DNA of 48,222 bases from an uncultured Ellagibacter sp. (GTDB taxonomy: Bacteria > Actinomycetota > Coriobacteriia > Coriobacteriales > Eggerthellaceae). Position numbers and translations under genes: made by a program. The stretch covers positions 1-48,222 of the forward strand of contig NZ_CAKTTZ010000014.1 of NCBI RefSeq assembly GCF_934617235.1, given 5' to 3'. The notes beneath the pieces were generated by a model that saw nothing but the letters and a program-made list of their open reading frames with translations, was not told where the DNA came from and ran no database searches. This document shows positions 17,794 through 28,537 of this stretch, in pieces (position 1 is the first letter of the stretch; every line of letters begins with the position of its first letter).

Positions 17794-18447
17794 GTGGGGA
17801 AGGGTAGCGATGCCGAGTCGGCCGAGGTGCTCGGCGAGGCGTTTTTCGAGGAGCGCAAGGTCGAGCTTGCACGTCGTGTCAGCGAGAAGCGCTTCACTCA
17901 CGTGATGGGCGTGGTCGAGGAGGCTGCGATCATCGCGCGCGCCTACGGGGTCGACGAGCGCGAGGCCCGTCTTGCGGGACTTCTGCACGACTGGGACAAG
18001 GCCTACGATGACGAGGAGATTCTCAAGCGAGTCCGCGAGCTGGGACTTCAGGTGAATCCCTGGATTTTAGAACATCAGCCGCGCCTTCTACACGGACCGA
18101 CGGCCGCCGCCGCGCTCGGTCGAGATTATCCTGCCATCCCCGCGCGCATCCTCCAGGCCATCGACCGCCATACGACAGGCGAGATCGATATGACGCCGCT
18201 CGATATGGTACTCTACTGTGCCGACGCGCTTGAGCCGAACCGCCGCTTCGGGCGCGTTGACGAACTGCGTGCCCAAATCGGCCACGTAACGCTCGAGGAG
18301 CTCTACGTCGCAGTGCTCGGGTACTGGACGATTCTCATCATCGAGCAAGGCAAGACGCTGCATCCGCGGACGGTGGAAATCTGGAACGCCTACGCGGTGA
18401 AAAATGAAAAGCCGTACATAAACACAAAGCGAAAGGAGCGCAAGTGA
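17794..18447 (+). CDS. yqeK: HD-domain hydrolase, YqeK family (Ap4A hydrolase type)
   Basis: 217 residues, starting from a GTG 3 bp after nadD. HD metal site: RFTHVMGVVEEAAIIAR (first His), LAGLLHDWDK (HD), ILEHQP and HGPTAAA, then AIDRHTTGEIDMTPLDMVLYCADALEP. YqeK proteins cleave diadenosine tetraphosphate to ADP. The family match is clear, and the activity is by homology. A GTGA overlap couples it to rsfS. Confidence 0.92.
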   Translation: MGKGSDAESAEVLGEAFFEERKVELARRVSEKRFTHVMGVVEEAAIIARAYGVDEREARLAGLLHDWDKAYDDEEILKRVRELGLQVNPWILEHQPRLLHGPTAAAALGRDYPAIPARILQAIDRHTTGEIDMTPLDMVLYCADALEPNRRFGRVDELRAQIGHVTLEELYVAVLGYWTILIIEQGKTLHPRTVEIWNAYAVKNEKPYINTKRKERK

Positions 18448-18869
18448 GCGCTAACGAACAGAAAACCTCGCGAGAACTCGCAATCATCGCTGCTCAGGCA
18501 GCCGACGAGAAGAAGGCGACCGACATCCTCGTCCAGGATGTGGCGGAGCTTGTCGGCGAGACCGACTTCTTCGTGATCGTCACGGCGTCGAACAGCCGTC
18601 AGGTGAACTCGATCGTCGACGCCATCAAGGAGGACCTGCGAGACAAGGGCGGCGTGAAACCCTTCCATGTCGAAGGAACGCAGGATGGTTCGTGGTCGCT
18701 GCTCGACTACGGTCAAATCGTCGTGCACGTTTTCCAGCCGGAGACGCGCGAGTACTACCGCCTCGAGGAGCTGTGGAACGACGCCCCTGTGCTCGATCTG
18801 GCGAAAGAGGCAGGGCTTTCCGACGTCCAGTACTCCGACCGCATCTCGAAGCTTCTGCCCAAGAAATAG
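18444..18869 (+). CDS. rsfS: ribosome silencing factor RsfS
   Basis: 141 residues. The start is a GTG overlapping the yqeK stop by four bases, with AAAGGAG upstream. LVGETDFFVIVTASNSRQVN, the VEGTQDGSWSLLDYGQIVVH stretch and EYYRLEELWNDAP are family hallmarks. It binds L14 and blocks subunit joining when nutrients fall. It is the last gene of the obgE-rsfS run. Confidence 0.96.
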   Translation: MSANEQKTSRELAIIAAQAADEKKATDILVQDVAELVGETDFFVIVTASNSRQVNSIVDAIKEDLRDKGGVKPFHVEGTQDGSWSLLDYGQIVVHVFQPETREYYRLEELWNDAPVLDLAKEAGLSDVQYSDRISKLLPKK

Positions 18870-19060
18870 GCGAAAATCTGGCAGAAACACGGCACGGTTG
18901 CGGCGGGAGCTCGGCGCAAGCCAGGTGCGAATGCGGCGTGGAATGCATGACCTCGCTGCGAAAGCCTGTCGCAAAACCGACGCAAACTCGGTCTGCCATC
19001 GGCGCAACCGCGGCATGGTCGCAAGCTATTTCCGCCACTTTATCCCTTCTTTCAACTTAT
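18870..19060. other. intergenic stretch without recognised gene
   Basis: Between rsfS and the terminator at 19061 I see no gene. The stretch repeats short GCGCAA/TCGCAA-like words, without a regular period. Confidence 0.5.
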
Positions 19061-19108
19061 ACGCCTGCATTGCGTTGCATACGACGTGCTGCAGGCGTTT
19101 CTTATTTT
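19061..19108 (+). terminator. Rho-independent terminator downstream of rsfS
   Basis: ACGCCTGCA (19061-19069) pairs with TGCAGGCGT (19090-19098) and runs into TTCTTATTTT. It lies 190 bp after the rsfS stop, so the obgE-rsfS transcript would have a long 3' tail. Confidence 0.75.
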
Positions 19109-19260
19109 CAGTACTTGTGCGTATGGCTCGATTGTGGGACAGGCGCCCTTGTTGGGCGCGGGGTTCGCGCCTCTCCTTCCATATTGACGATATGGCGCTC
19201 TCCCGATTCGGGGAGTAGACTCGGCCAACGCGGCTTTCGTTTTTGGGAGAGGGACATCTT

Positions 19261-21819
19261 ATGTCCGACTTTCTTATGTCGTGCGCATGCAAGGGCCGCC
19301 GCCCCAAATACGTCGCCTCCTCCGCGCCGAACTCGCGCCCGCACCTTGTCGCGGAACTTCTGCGCTCTCGAGACGTCGCGCGCTTCCTCGTGGCTCCTTC
19401 CGGTTTCGGCAAGTCGACGGTAGCCGCAGAATATGCACAGGTCGTTTTCTCGTTTAAGCACACTTTTTGGGTCAACTGCGAAAGCCCGTGCTTTCTGCGC
19501 GATCTCGATGCCGGCATCATCGCATCGCGAATCGCCGAGGTCGACGGTGCGGCATCTCTTGTGGTATTCGACGATCTGCCTCGTATGGACGCGATGCGCG
19601 TCGAGGCGTTTTCCCAGGTCATCGACAATCTCCTTGCGGCGGGAAACGAAGTGCTCGCAACGTGCACCCCTTCCTGCGACGCGTATTCCGACCTGCATCG
19701 AGACAGGGTGAAGCTCTCGGCGAGCCGATTTCTTCTCACCGACGAAGAGACTGACCGCGCTGCGGCGGTGACGGGGTCTTCGACCGCGAAAAGCCGCGTG
19801 GCGTGCATCTTGTGGGGCGGCGATGACGGGAGCCGTCTCGTTTCGGGCATGGCGGCAGAGGAGCCGCCCGCAAGCGTTCTGCTCGCGGCGTTTCTCATGC
19901 TGGCGCTTGGAGAGGGAAGCCTCTCCGAGCTTGTCCCGCTTATGGGCTCCCGCCATGCCGACGAGGCATTTTCCCTCATCGAAGAGGAGTATCCCTTTCT
20001 CGGTGCATGTTTTCGGGAAGATGCCTTCGACGCGCTTATCGTCGAGATGCCGGCGCTCGTCCAGGGCTTTTCGCGGGTGGCAGACCGGCTCGTCGATGCC
20101 TCGACGTGCGAAGACGTAAGCGAGCTGGCGGTGTGCGTCGCGGCGATGCTCCTCGATCGCGAAGCTGCCGCAAGGGCGTGCGCCGTCGTTCGCCATTTTG
20201 CTGCGAAGCCTGCAAGTGCGAGTTGGCTTGCCTCCCATGGCGCCGAGCTTCTTTCGGCAGCATGCTTCAAGCCTGCTCACGAGCTGTATCTCTTCGCGGG
20301 GAAGGGTGCGCGTCAAAACAAGGTTCTCCTCGCTGCCGACGAAGCAGTGCGCCTCGTTGCGCTTGACGACGCAGCCTGCGCTCTGTTCCTCGCGCGAAAG
20401 TACGCCTTCGCCCGCAATGTCGATTCAGAATCGCGTTCGCGTTTCCTCCTCGTTGCCGCCTACTTAGGAGACGACGAGGATCGCCGTCGCGTGGCTTCCG
20501 CGGCCGCAGGGATCGCTGCCCGCGCAAGCGGTCGGGGCGAGCTTGACTCCGCTGCTGCATTGAGCCTTGTCGCGTCCCATTTTGGAGAAGGAATCGTGTC
20601 GCTTGCAAAGGTGTGGGGCGATCTCGTTTCTCATCGCGCGCCCGAGCACGTGCTTGTCCTCGGCGCCCTATTCGTCCTTCAGGGACTCGCGAAGAAAACG
20701 ACGTCGGGCTTTGATTCGGCAGATGACGCGCATACGATCGAGCTAGTCGCCCTTTGGGCTTACGACCTTATATCGCGCGCAGATTCTTCCGTAATGTCCT
20801 GGCAGACGGGGGTGCTCGCGCTCGCCCTTTCCCGCGCGGCGGAGGAGGGGGTCTTGCCATCGCGCTTTGCCCCTGCGGCGGAAACGCTTGCGGCGGCACG
20901 CTCCATGCAGGTCGCGCGTTTCGCCGAATGCGCAGCTCACAGGCGCGATGCGCTTCGTGAGGAACGCGCGCGGGTCGAACGGGAGCGCTCGATGCGCGAA
21001 CGCTATGCCGCTCGTCCTGCCAGATTGGACGCGTCGTCGGCGGCAGAGGGCGACCCGCCCGCTCTCTACGTGAGGCTCCTCGGCGGGCTCGACGTGCGCA
21101 TCGGCAATCGGCAAGTCGATATGCAGGCGTTCAGCAGGCAAAAGACCAAAACGCTCCTCGCGCTTCTCGTTCTCGCCCGCGGCCGCGAGCTTTCCCGTGA
21201 GCGCCTTTTGGAAACGCTTTGGCCTGACAGCCCCCATGGCTGCGCAATCAAGAATTTCTACTCGGTGTGGAGCCAGCTCAAGCGGGGGCTCGACTACGAG
21301 GGGACATGCCCCTACCTTCTTCGTGACCAGGGAGGCGTCCGCCTCGATGCGCGGTTTTTGCGAAGCGACGTTGCCGAGCTCGATTCTATCTGTCGCACCT
21401 TAAGTTTCGGGGAAATCGACCTCGATCGCTGGCGAGGCCATCTCGAGGCGATCGATGAGTCGTATTCTGGCGACCTTTTGCCGAGCGAACGCGGCAACGA
21501 CGACATCGCGGCTGCTCGCAGGCGACTTCGCATCAACCTCGTCGATTCCCTTGTGTGTGCATCGGGCAGGCTTTTGGAATCAGGCGAGCCTCGCGCGGCG
21601 CTCTGGTTTGCCCGCGAGGCGACTACTCGCGACCGCTCGCGCGAGGATGCGTGCGCGGCTCTTATGGAGGCGCAGCTTGGCGCGGGCCAGCGCGCTGCTG
21701 CCATCGACACCTACATCTCGTGTCGAAGGTACCTTGCCGAAGAGCTCGGTATCGACCCCTCGCCATCGATCGTCGCCTTATACCGCAGCGCGGTCGAGGC
21801 CGAGGAGGTGCTCGAATAG
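19261..21819 (+). CDS. large P-loop ATPase / BTAD-type transcriptional regulator
   Basis: 852 residues from the ATG at 19261, which follows GGGAGAGGGA. A TTG at 19243 would add six residues but lacks a ribosome-binding site. The N-terminal ATPase module has Walker A VAPSGFGKSTVA near residue 45 and a Walker-B-like SLVVFDDLPR near residue 105. The middle is a helical region rich in Ala/Leu. The C-terminal ~260 residues form a winged helix (YVRLLGGLDVRIGN, FSRQKTKTLLALLVLARGRE, RERLLETLWPDS) followed by a bacterial transcriptional activation domain (YLAEELGIDPSPSIVALYR). This is the SARP/AfsR-like layout with the DNA-binding part at the C-terminus. Target genes are unknown. No obvious terminator separates it from secA. 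Confidence 0.85.
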   Translation: MSDFLMSCACKGRRPKYVASSAPNSRPHLVAELLRSRDVARFLVAPSGFGKSTVAAEYAQVVFSFKHTFWVNCESPCFLRDLDAGIIASRIAEVDGAASLVVFDDLPRMDAMRVEAFSQVIDNLLAAGNEVLATCTPSCDAYSDLHRDRVKLSASRFLLTDEETDRAAAVTGSSTAKSRVACILWGGDDGSRLVSGMAAEEPPASVLLAAFLMLALGEGSLSELVPLMGSRHADEAFSLIEEEYPFLGACFREDAFDALIVEMPALVQGFSRVADRLVDASTCEDVSELAVCVAAMLLDREAAARACAVVRHFAAKPASASWLASHGAELLSAACFKPAHELYLFAGKGARQNKVLLAADEAVRLVALDDAACALFLARKYAFARNVDSESRSRFLLVAAYLGDDEDRRRVASAAAGIAARASGRGELDSAAALSLVASHFGEGIVSLAKVWGDLVSHRAPEHVLVLGALFVLQGLAKKTTSGFDSADDAHTIELVALWAYDLISRADSSVMSWQTGVLALALSRAAEEGVLPSRFAPAAETLAAARSMQVARFAECAAHRRDALREERARVERERSMRERYAARPARLDASSAAEGDPPALYVRLLGGLDVRIGNRQVDMQAFSRQKTKTLLALLVLARGRELSRERLLETLWPDSPHGCAIKNFYSVWSQLKRGLDYEGTCPYLLRDQGGVRLDARFLRSDVAELDSICRTLSFGEIDLDRWRGHLEAIDESYSGDLLPSERGNDDIAAARRRLRINLVDSLVCASGRLLESGEPRAALWFAREATTRDRSREDACAALMEAQLGAGQRAAAIDTYISCRRYLAEELGIDPSPSIVALYRSAVEAEEVLE

Positions 21820-21993
21820 CAGATTTTCACAGCATTTCCCCACGACAGCATCATTTTCAGCTGAGGATTATCGCATCTGGTCGTGTAGTGGATTTCCCGG
21901 GGCTCGGCAAGCCTTATGCTAGAGTACGAGAGGTTGCACGCTGCGAAATCACGGCGTTACATGAACATAAGGCTTTCAAGAAAGACGGCATAC
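21820..21993 (+). promoter_or_regulatory. secA upstream region
   Basis: There is no gene and no clear terminator for the preceding regulator. TATGCT at 21915-21920 could be a -10. The open frame reaches upstream to an ATG at 21916, but family comparison puts the SecA start at 21994 (MGFLSKLL). Confidence 0.3.
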
Positions 21994-24801
<2,808 letters not shown>

Positions 24802-24805
24802 CGGC

Positions 24806-24847
24806 TGCCGTTGTATATGGCGCATCTGCTGTGAAGCGGTGGCCACC
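24806..24847. repeat. 42-bp direct repeat, copy 1 (orphan 3' end of the ATPase gene)
   Basis: Five bases after the secA stop codon, 42 bases are identical to 26440-26481, the last codons of the ATPase gene (LPLYMAHLL and TGA) plus 13 bp beyond. Weak similarity seems to continue past 24847. Here the sequence also forms an 18-bp palindrome, AAGCGGTGGCCACCGCTT (24834-24851). It looks like the remnant of a second ATPase copy. Confidence 0.85.
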
Positions 24848-24906
24848 GCTTGCGGCCGCCCATCCTGGCACAAGGTCGATGCGTTGCACCATGGCTTTGT
24901 AGGGTA

Positions 24907-24942
24907 AGGGGCTGTTTCCCCAGGGAAGCGGCCCCTTTCTTC
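24907..24942 (+). terminator. Rho-independent terminator after secA
   Basis: AGGGGCTGTTTCCC and GGGAAGCGGCCCCT pair over 14 positions (two G-U pairs), followed by TTCTTC. Confidence 0.75.
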
Positions 24943-24982
24943 TGCTCTTGGGCGCAGTTTGCTCGAGCTTAATCGCTATGAC

Positions 24983-25068
24983 ACCGTGCCATTCGTGTAT
25001 AATTATGCGTATTCTGACCGTGCCATTCGTGTATGCCAGTACCTAACTTCACCGTGCCATTCGTGTAT
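24983..25068 (+). repeat. three identical 18-bp direct repeats with exact 34-bp period
   Basis: ACCGTGCCATTCGTGTAT occurs at 24983-25000, 25017-25034 and 25051-25068, with unrelated 16-bp spacers. The last copy ends 38 bp before the ATPase start. The first copy ends inside a consensus TATAAT (24998-25003). The arrangement looks like an operator array or iterons controlling the ATPase gene. Unit number and length are too small for CRISPR. Confidence 0.9.
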
Positions 25069-25106
25069 GAATGGCTTTTTGCCATAAATCGGAGCGAGGA
25101 GCGCCC

Positions 25107-26468
25107 ATGTTTAAACGCCGTGCATACGATGATCTTCTTCGTTGGAAGCGCGAGTCGAGAGGCACGCGCGCTCTGCTTTTAGAAGGCGCGCGCCGCGTTG
25201 GCAAAAGTACGCTTGCAAGGGAGTTTGCCGAAAGGGAGTACGCCGCTCATCTGGTCATAGACTTCTCCGAAGCCTCAGATGACCTCAAAATGCTGTTTCG
25301 CGACTATCGCGCGGACGTGGATTCCTTCTTCATGTACCTGCAGGCGTTCACGGGCGTTTCGCTGCCGCGTCGAGATTCCCTCATCGTGTTCGACGAGGTG
25401 CAGCGCTTCCCGCCCGCACGGGAATTCATCAAGCAGCTTGTCGCGGATGGCCGCTATGACTATCTCGAAACCGGCTCGCTCATATCCATTCGGCGCAACG
25501 TCGAGGGCATCGTCATTCCTTCCGAGGAGACTGCGCTTCGCTTGAATCCGCTGAACTTCGAAGAGTTCCTTTGGGCGGATGGCGAAGACCAGCTCGCTGC
25601 GGTCATCCGCGCTTCTTTCGAAGGGAAAATCCCGCTGCCCGAGGCCGTCCATCGCAAAGCAGAACGCCTTTTCCGTGAATACATGCTGGTCGGAGGCATG
25701 CCTCAGGCGGTTGATGCATATGTTACCGAAAAGGATTTCGGGAAGGTGGACGAGGTGAAGCGCGACATCTTGTCGCTGTACCGCAGCGACATCGAGAAGT
25801 TCGGCAGTGCCGACGCGCTGCGCATCCGCCGTGTGTTTTCCACCTTGCCCAGTCAGCTAGCGCGCCATGAGAAAAAATTCGTGCTGTCCTCCCTCGATAG
25901 CAATGCGCGCAGCAGGGAATATGCAGATGCATTCTTCTGGCTGGCTGATGCGTGTATAAGTGCCACGTGCATCAGCGTTGACGATCCGTCGGTGGGCCTT
26001 GCGGCAACCGCAGACGAGGGAACGTTCAAGTGCTACATGGCCGATACGGGGTTGCTGATTTGTCAGCTGTTTGCCGACAACGCTGAAACCCCGCACGAGC
26101 TTTATCGTGACATTCTTTTGGGAAAGCTCGAGATCAACGAAGGGATGTTCACGGAAAACGTTGTGGCGCAACAGCTTGCCTCGAACGGGCACGGACTGTA
26201 CTTCTATTCAAAGCGCGACCGCGAGAACTGCGCGAACACCATGGAAATCGACTTCTTAATCACGGCAGGTTACGACGACGCCGCCGGGCGCATGCGCGTT
26301 TCCCCTATCGAAGTGAAGTCGACGAAGCGCTATGGTGCGAAATCGCTCGATAAGTTCAAAGCCAAGTTCGGCTCGCGCGTGGGTGTGCGCTATATCCTGC
26401 ACCCGAAGCCCCTGCAGGTGGAGGGCGACCTCGCGTGCTTGCCGTTGTATATGGCGCATCTGCTGTGA
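25107..26468 (+). CDS. AAA ATPase with DUF4143 domain
   Basis: 453 residues from the ATG at 25107 (GGAGCGAGGAG upstream). An in-frame codon at 25071 would overlap the repeats' edge and lacks a ribosome-binding site. The N-terminal AAA_14 domain has Walker A LLEGARRVGKSTLAREFAE and Walker B SLIVFDEVQRFP. The C-terminal DUF4143 region has YMLVGGMPQAVDAY, YMADTGLLICQL, and an EVKSTKRYGAKSLDKFK segment with a nuclease-like E-x-K. Such ATPases are common and often multi-copy in gut anaerobes, and their function is not established. The repeat array upstream and the duplicated 3' end suggest gene amplification or mobility. A strong terminator follows. Confidence 0.88.
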   Translation: MFKRRAYDDLLRWKRESRGTRALLLEGARRVGKSTLAREFAEREYAAHLVIDFSEASDDLKMLFRDYRADVDSFFMYLQAFTGVSLPRRDSLIVFDEVQRFPPAREFIKQLVADGRYDYLETGSLISIRRNVEGIVIPSEETALRLNPLNFEEFLWADGEDQLAAVIRASFEGKIPLPEAVHRKAERLFREYMLVGGMPQAVDAYVTEKDFGKVDEVKRDILSLYRSDIEKFGSADALRIRRVFSTLPSQLARHEKKFVLSSLDSNARSREYADAFFWLADACISATCISVDDPSVGLAATADEGTFKCYMADTGLLICQLFADNAETPHELYRDILLGKLEINEGMFTENVVAQQLASNGHGLYFYSKRDRENCANTMEIDFLITAGYDDAAGRMRVSPIEVKSTKRYGAKSLDKFKAKFGSRVGVRYILHPKPLQVEGDLACLPLYMAHLL

Positions 26469-26481
26469 AGCGGTGGCCACC
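26440..26481. repeat. 42-bp direct repeat, copy 2 (in situ 3' end of the ATPase gene)
   Basis: Identical to 24806-24847, 1,634 bp upstream. It spans the last codons and stop of the ATPase gene. Just after it CCACCTGCCG occurs twice in tandem (26477-26496). Confidence 0.85.
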
Positions 26482-26537
26482 TGCCGCCACCTGCCGCCGC
26501 ATACTGGCGTCCATCCGCGAAGAAACTATGCACGACG

Positions 26538-26566
26538 CGCCCCGTCATCCCCGACGGGGCGTTTTT
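26538..26566 (+). terminator. Rho-independent terminator after the ATPase gene
   Basis: CGCCCCGTC (26538-26546) pairs perfectly with GACGGGGCG (26553-26561), followed by TTTTT. It ends only 20 bp before the prfB start. Confidence 0.9.
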
Positions 26567-26568
26567 GC

Positions 26569-26577
26569 TGGTAACAT
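26569..26577 (+). promoter_or_regulatory. candidate extended -10 of a leaderless prfB promoter
   Basis: TGGTAACAT at 26569-26577 fits an extended -10 element, and would place the transcript start close to the prfB ATG at 26587. The ATPase terminator immediately upstream leaves no other room close by. No Shine-Dalgarno sequence precedes the ATG. The call is inference from spacing. Confidence 0.3.
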
Positions 26578-26586
26578 GAAAAAGCT

Positions 26587-27684
26587 ATGGCTGACAAAGA
26601 ATTGACAGAACACATCGACACCGCCGCGCGGCGCGTTGCCGATTCGCATACGTATCTGCACATCGACGACAAGACAGTCGAGCTGCAGAGGCTCGACGCC
26701 CAGATCGCCTCGCCCGGCTTTTGGGATGACGCCTCGCGCGCTCAAAGCGTGTCGAAGCAGGCGTCGAACTTGCGTGACGTCATCGCCGAATACGACGGCG
26801 CTTGCGCCCTGCTCGACGACGTGCGCGCCGCAGCGGAGCTCGCCGACGAGGACGAATCCTTCGCCGAGGAAGCGAAAAGCCTGCTCGCAAGGCTCGACAA
26901 CGAGCTCGATGGGCTTGAAGTCTCCTCGTGGTTCTCCGGCCGCTTCGATGCGGGCGATGCGATTTTGTCAGTCAATCCAGGATCGGGCGGGCTTGAGGCG
27001 CAGGACTGGACTGAGATGCTCTACAAGATGTATCTGCGCTACGCCGAGGACAAGGGGTGGAAGGTCACCGTGCTCGACGCGGTTCCCGGCGAGGGCATCG
27101 GCCTTGACAAGGCGACCATCCAGATCGAAGGGCGAAACGCCTACGGCATGCTCACGAGCGAAAACGGCGTCCACCGCCTCGTGCGCATCTCCCCGACCGA
27201 CGACAAGAAGCGCCGTCACACTACTTTCGCGAGTGTGGAAGTGCTCCCTGTGCTGCCCGACGACATCGAGGTCGATTTGAACCCCGCCGACGTGCGCGTC
27301 GACGTGTATCGCTCGAGCGGCCCCGGCGGGCAGTGCGTGAACACGACCGACTCGGCCGTCCGTCTGACTCATATTCCCACAGGCATCGTTGTGACCTGCC
27401 AAAACGAGAAGTCTCAGTTGCAAAACAAGGAATCGGCCTTCCGCGTGCTGCGCGCCAAGCTCTACGAAATCGAGCAGCGCAAGCGCGAGGCGCAGATCGA
27501 CGAGCTTCGCGGCGAGCGCATGGAAAACTCGTTCGGCAGCCAAATCCGCAACTACGTGCTGTATCCTTATCAGCTGGTGAAAGACCTGCGTAGCGGCGTT
27601 GAGACGAGCAACGTCGATGCCGTGCTCGCGGGCGACATAGAGCAATTTGTGATCGGGTATCACAAGTGGCGAGTTTCGCAATAA
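26587..27684 (+). CDS. prfB: peptide chain release factor 2
   Basis: 365 residues. It releases the peptide at UGA and UAA. The N-terminal helical domain is followed by the PGSGGLEAQDWTEMLYKMYL core, the codon-recognition region near residue 200 and the GGQ loop SSGPGGQCVNTTDSAVRLTH. Two points are unusual. The reading frame is continuous, without the in-frame UGA used for autoregulatory frameshifting in many bacteria (other actinobacteria also lack it). The stop-codon-reading tripeptide, normally SPF, reads S202-P203-T204. Two transketolase genes follow 13 bp later. Confidence 0.97.
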   Translation: MADKELTEHIDTAARRVADSHTYLHIDDKTVELQRLDAQIASPGFWDDASRAQSVSKQASNLRDVIAEYDGACALLDDVRAAAELADEDESFAEEAKSLLARLDNELDGLEVSSWFSGRFDAGDAILSVNPGSGGLEAQDWTEMLYKMYLRYAEDKGWKVTVLDAVPGEGIGLDKATIQIEGRNAYGMLTSENGVHRLVRISPTDDKKRRHTTFASVEVLPVLPDDIEVDLNPADVRVDVYRSSGPGGQCVNTTDSAVRLTHIPTGIVVTCQNEKSQLQNKESAFRVLRAKLYEIEQRKREAQIDELRGERMENSFGSQIRNYVLYPYQLVKDLRSGVETSNVDAVLAGDIEQFVIGYHKWRVSQ

Positions 27685-27697
27685 AGAAAGGACTGCA

Positions 27698-28537
27698 ATG
27701 ACCGACCTTACGCGTGTGGCGACCGATCTGCGCTGCGACATCCTGCGCATGATCGCGGAAGCGAAAAGCGGGCATCCGGGGGGATCGCTGTCGTGCGCCG
27801 ACATCCTGACCTCGCTGTATTTCGGCGGTGTGCTCAAGCACGACCCGAAAAACCCCAAGATGGAGGGTCGCGACTGGTTCTTTTTGGCAAAGGGCCATGC
27901 GGCGCCGGCGCTCTACGCCGCGCTCGCCCATGCGGGATATTTCCCCGTTGAGGAGCTTATGACGCTTCGCAAGCTGGGAACGCGCCTGCAGGGCCATCCC
28001 GACTGCAACCTCTGCCCGGGTGTGGAAGTGTCCACGGGCTCGCTGGGCCAGGGCCTTTCCATCGCCGCAGGCACGGCGTGCGGCCTTTCGCTCGATGGCA
28101 AGGAGGGCTCGGTCTTCGCGCTTCTCGGCGACGGCGAATGCGAGGAAGGCCAGGTGTGGGAAGCTGCCATGTTCTCCGCGCACCGCAAGCTCGACAACCT
28201 CACGGCGATTATCGACCACAACGGCCTGCAAATCGACGGCAAGGTGACCGAGGTGTGCAGCCCCGAGGATTTGGGCGTGAAATTCGAGGCGTTCGGATGG
28301 GATGTCCACCACGTCAACGGCCACGACATCGATGCGCTCATCGAGGTGCTTAACGCTTGCAAGGAGTCCCGCGATGGGAAGCCCCATGCCGTCATCGCCG
28401 AAACGGTGAAGGGCAAGGGCGTGTCGTTTATGGAAAACGAGGCTGGTTGGCACGGCAAGGCGCCGTCCGCCGAGCAGCTTGAAGCCGCGCTCGCCGAGCT
28501 TGAAGCGGCGTGTGATGAGGAGGTTTGCCGTGGTTAA
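27698..28537 (+). CDS. transketolase, N-terminal (TPP-binding) subunit
   Basis: 279 residues, equal to the first third of a full transketolase. SGHPGGSLSCADILTSLYFG, the FFLAKGHAAPALYAALAHAG segment, and the thiamine diphosphate motif GDGECEEGQVWEAA...LDNLTAIIDHNG are present. It works as a heterodimer with the next gene product in the non-oxidative pentose phosphate pathway, transferring two-carbon units between sugars. The ribosome-binding site is AAAGGA. The next gene overlaps it by 8 bp. Confidence 0.95.
   Translation: MTDLTRVATDLRCDILRMIAEAKSGHPGGSLSCADILTSLYFGGVLKHDPKNPKMEGRDWFFLAKGHAAPALYAALAHAGYFPVEELMTLRKLGTRLQGHPDCNLCPGVEVSTGSLGQGLSIAAGTACGLSLDGKEGSVFALLGDGECEEGQVWEAAMFSAHRKLDNLTAIIDHNGLQIDGKVTEVCSPEDLGVKFEAFGWDVHHVNGHDIDALIEVLNACKESRDGKPHAVIAETVKGKGVSFMENEAGWHGKAPSAEQLEAALAELEAACDEEVCRG

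Noticed and set aside
24983..25068. CRISPR array
   Set aside because: Only three 18-bp repeats with 16-bp spacers and no cas genes. Too short and too few, so an operator array is more likely.
26587..26700. Programmed +1 frameshift in prfB
   Set aside because: The frame is continuous, with no early in-frame UGA or slippery CUU-UGA.
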